Shown here: in pieces, positions 60,778 to 64,000 of the stretch
Position numbering within the stretch: position 1 is the stretch's first letter
Layout of the letters: each line of letters opens with the position of its first letter
Origin: Coniferiporia sulphurascens
Taxonomy: Eukaryota; Basidiomycota; Agaricomycetes; Hymenochaetales; Hymenochaetaceae
Assembly (NCBI GenBank): GCA_002794785.1
Contig: NBBA01000008.1
Span: forward strand, 1,178,001 to 1,242,000
Reading direction: 5' to 3'
Length of the DNA stretch: 64,000 nucleotides
Program-made: the position numbers and the translations under genes
The notes under the pieces: generated by a model
What the model was told of the DNA's origin: nothing
Database searches by the model: none
Seen by the model: the letters and a program-made list of their open reading frames with translations, nothing else

Positions 60778-61900
60778 TCACAGATCACGCTTCGCGTCTG
60801 TCCAGTTGAAGTTTTGGCTAGTTCCTTTTTCTTGACGGCGAAAATAGTCTAAAAAACGCGTGGAATCGGAGAATACATCGAGGCCTTTCCTGAAAAAAAG
60901 TTATTAGCAGCCAAGGTATTGAGAATACAATGTTGAAACGAGTCCATCGGTGCAATTTTCTCGTCTCTGCGGAAAACGTCGTCAAGAAAGCGTGATTATA
61001 CTTCGAAAAAATACGCAAAGAAACATAGAGCATATAATTCCATCCCTATTCATCCAAAATCGAGCATCACTTCGTAGAGTGAGGGGATCCTGGTTTTTAC
61101 AGATCGAAATGGTTGTCGTGGTCTCTGTCAGAGTCGTGTTGATTAGCACAGCATTCTCTGGTAAAGATTAGGCGAATTCGTATTCGTGAGAACACAACTC
61201 CATTTCCGTCAAAGCGCGTCTGTCGTCATCGTCCTCCTCCCCAAAATCCAAATAAGGCGAACGGCGTACTCGGGCTGCTCGTGATTGGCTCGGGCATCCA
61301 GTGAGTGGCACGCCCGGGTTCGAGCCTGCGTCAACTGGGGCGTCATCGGTACGTCTGTAAGTGACGCTCGGACCAGCACTAGTGGCACCGTATGCATCTA
61401 GTCAGCAAACTTGGGAAGATATCTCCTTCCCTCCTCCTCTGATGAATGGCATTTCGTGAGGAAGGAAGTTGTACACTGACCCGGGAGTCGGAGTCCTGGA
61501 CTCCCAGTACGAAGTGGTGTGAATATATGAAATGAGCGAGGTACGGCAAGCCACAGAACCTATGGAGCTCAAAAACAGCGAACGATGCGTAAGAGTGTAG
61601 ACATCGATAATATTCTCGGTACGCCATGCCCCATTTCATATCTATTCAAAAGCTTGAATCTAGTAAAATTTCTGTGATGTATTCTTCCAACACCTTCGTA
61701 TTTGCCACAGTAGTACTGCGTCCTACGTCGCAAAGGATGCGCATTTATATATCGACTTTCGGCTCGTAAATTGATAAATATCGCTCGTTGGTACCGGGTG
61801 GCATGCTCAAATCCCTTCTTCTGAGGACTGTAAAAGCTCCCCACGATTCACAATTCCACTTCGAACCCACGAAGCACCTAAACCCGATGATCTAAATCCG
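60778..61900. other. diverged non-coding flank inside arm B
   Basis: Counterpart of 9340-10442 with many substitutions. No gene is supported. Confidence 0.45.
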
Positions 61901-62081
61901 CAAGAAGCTCCTTCAAGAATTGTTATGAGCGGATTACTTCATAGCTGTGCTTTAGAGCACTAACTTTATACACTACGCTATCACAGCCATAAGTAAGCAA
62001 CATTATCACGGAGCAGTGGTCCCGCAAGAAAGGGGAATGCAGCCGAGTCTGTCGGGGATGAAGAGCTAGCCAAAATTTCTT

Positions 62082-62769
62082 TGTCAACAACAACAATATG
62101 TTACAATTTTCCTTTACTTTCCCCTACTGCGCTGACTCACTCCCTTTTCATCATCATCAGTCAGCGCAACTCCCCCATTTCTCTGTCTTACTCATCCTCA
62201 TTCGCCTTGCGACATAAGACGCCATGATGAAGCCTTATTGCACCATCATGACGTGCTTTGCTTACTGATAGCCCTACCTGTATTACCAAGGCATTCCTTG
62301 GGTTTCCATGACCTTCCATAGTCTGGTAAAACTACCCTACACAGGCCGCTACAGTAGTAAACACATAGAGTAGCATATAAGCATGTAACTTCAGTAGCAC
62401 AAGCCCTAAGCTTGTGCTCTTTGTTCATACAAGCCCATTATCTGCTACCACCAAGCCTACCGAGTGTCACTTGGCCATTAGTTGCTTCATCGTAACCTGA
62501 CTTGCTACAAGAAGCCTACCACGTCCACATCGCCAATCAGGAAGCCCCATCGACGATCACCCTCGACTTATGACATCTAGGAAGCCCCGTTGCCATACCA
62601 TCAGTCCCAACGATCAGGAAGCCCTGACGTCGATCACCATGTAACCGTTGAGCTTAACACAATAATGATTTGAGCATATAATTTGTTCAAATAATTAAGG
62701 TCTGTTCCGATCCCTGCCTCCGACAGGACACCTTTCTGTTCTGCCTTTCTCGTCCTCAGAAGCCTGACA
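62082..62769. repeat. possible solo LTR
   Basis: The 688-bp stretch opens tgtcaacaacaac and closes agcctgaca, so it begins with TGTCA and ends with the reverse complement TGACA, as LTRs do. It has TATA-like and polyadenylation-like AT-rich parts near 62670-62700, and gaagcccc/gaagccct repeats at 62540-62625. No 5-bp target duplication and no internal retroelement genes are seen, so the call is weak. Confidence 0.3.
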
Positions 62770-62967
62770 AACATAAGGTGGGCTTAGTATGCTCACGATG
62801 GCGTGATATTATGCTATCATCCTCATCGCCTTATATCGTGGTTTCGGTTTCCGTGTCTACACCAGAGTGGCACGCCACCGGCGATAAGCAGGATCGGTCA
62901 GGGATGCTCCATGGTCTATACCATGTTTTGTGAAAAGAGAATTGTATACTTACAATATACAGTGACT

Positions 62968-63168
62968 CAAAAAACCGTTGCAATGTTTTGTGAGTCTGGA
63001 GTAAACAGCCTATATCCCAACAACTGGGGCACATAAATAAAACATAAAATTACTCCTGGAAAGCCCTATATCTCAGCTTTCCAGTGATATATAATATAGA
63101 GCATAAATCGAAGAAATGGGGTAGCTATGGACTGCTCAATCGGGACATAGCATTGCAACAGTTTTTTG
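62968..63168. mobile_element. possible short Tc1/mariner-like inverted-repeat element
   Basis: caaaaaaccgttgcaatg at 62968-62985 is the reverse complement of 63151-63168 with one mismatch. The outer bases do not match, so it is either an incomplete terminal repeat or two element ends of the same family facing each other. There is no transposase frame. Confidence 0.3.
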
Positions 63169-63499
63169 GCCTGCAGAAATGAAACATTAGAATACTCTAC
63201 ATCTCCATTTTTTCATAAACAACTTTCTTGGAAACAAATGTCAGATGGAACAGTAGGCCATATGCATAGTTCAGAGTACTTTCCATGGGCAGAAGTCATC
63301 TCCATCAAAAAGAAATCCCATTCTGCTGTGTGAAAAATGCACATCCTCATCTTTCTCAACGCTGGACAATCCTCCCTCAAGATTGCATTGTTTATTGGTG
63401 TAATAAATAGTATTATATCCAGGCCTTACTCTATGAATGTCACTGGCCTTAAAAATGCCACTGGTAGCTGACCATCAAGGGTGTTACCTGCAAAAGTTC

Positions 63500-64000
63500 A
63501 ATACTATCACCACTTTAAGTATAATGTACAAGACTATCCTGGAGATTTTCTTCACTAACCTCACTGCAGAGCTTCCCATACATCCTACCATAATCATTGC
63601 AAGAAAGATACAGTGAAAGGAAGGCTACAGTGAGTCAGGGAAAGTCCATACTGTCTACACAGTGTCAGAAGGAGTGGCTGGACTTTGAAGTAACCCACAA
63701 AGGCTAGTCATGGAGGACTGGGAAGAGTTATCATGGTCAGGATAGACCATTGCTGGTCTCCTGAGGTCAGATGTGGGGAAAAGGCCTGGAAAAAGAGTTG
63801 AACAGGCTTCTCTAATAGCCAATGGAGAGAACACTCAAGATTGGAGGCAGATCAGCCACAATACAGGGCTTCATGTTGTGGAATGGACTAAAACTACTTG
63901 CAATGATTATGGTAGGATGTATGGGAAGCTCTGCAGTGAGGTTAGTGAAGAAAATCTCCAGGATAGTCTTGTACATTATACTTAAAGTGGTGATAGTATT
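63500..64000. repeat. perfect 104-bp inverted repeat around a ~293-bp spacer
   Basis: 63500-63603 and 63897-64000 are exact reverse complements, and the right arm reaches the last base of the window, so the repeat may be longer. The spacer has a short frame but no recognised protein. This looks like a foldback or terminal-repeat element. Confidence 0.85.

Larger units (their letters stand above)
56250..61900. repeat. arm B of the long inverted duplication
   Basis: This is the reverse-orientation counterpart of 9.34-15.06 kb. It contains the SDR fragment, the spacer, the intact orphan gene and its promoter, and a diverged flank. The two arms enclose about 41 kb. Limits were set by eye. Confidence 0.8.

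Noticed and set aside
1..64000. CRISPR arrays, operons and ribosome-binding sites
   Set aside because: The window is eukaryotic, with intron-split genes; no array of spaced repeats was seen.

Overview
The window is nuclear DNA of a filamentous basidiomycete, most likely an Agaricomycete. Genes are split by many short (about 50-70 nt) GT-AG introns. Several families typical of mushroom-forming fungi are present: DUF6533-type seven-helix proteins, FunK1 kinases and a large Lte1-like RasGEF. The transposable elements are of eukaryotic type. The species cannot be named from the sequence. All exon structures below come from reading splice sites and phases by eye; no homology search was possible. 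Layout, left to right: an Lte1-like RasGEF (120-5578, +); an APC-superfamily amino-acid permease with 23 exons (6132-9094, +); arm A of a ~5.7 kb inverted duplication (about 9.34-15.06 kb) carrying an unrecognised membrane-protein gene (10613-13250, +) and the 3' part of a complete SDR/NAD-epimerase-like gene (15664-14373, -); a conserved-looking protein of unknown function (18930-16252, -); a UBE2S-like E2 ubiquitin-conjugating enzyme (20874-19642, -) divergent from a mitochondrial-type two-RRM protein (21064-22416, +); then a duplication-rich block. That block holds one member of an unnamed paralogous pair (24218-22871, -), three tandem seven-helix receptor-like genes (26675-24916, 29258-27383 and 31801-29924, all -), two tandem FunK1 kinases (32847-35694 and 36546-39371, +), a fourth receptor-like gene (43456-41544, -) and the second member of the unnamed pair (45139-44061, -). 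A 6.7 kb LINE with a perfect 13-bp target-site duplication (46200-52899) sits between that gene and a divergently transcribed F-box/WD-repeat/UIM gene (53083-55909, +). Arm B of the inverted duplication follows (about 56.25-61.9 kb): an SDR fragment and an intact copy of the unrecognised gene (60606-57971, -). The last 2 kb is repeat-rich, with a possible solo LTR, Tc1-like ends and a perfect 104-bp inverted repeat that reaches the window edge. The central block contains putative membrane sensors (receptor-like array) and soluble kinases (FunK1) that have each multiplied locally, framed by inverted copies of an orphan gene. Whether they act together is inference. At least six genes each appear to lack exactly one base, usually within a short C or G run. 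This could be real pseudogenisation, but the uniformity suggests homopolymer undercalls, so the affected genes should be treated as probably intact until reads are checked.
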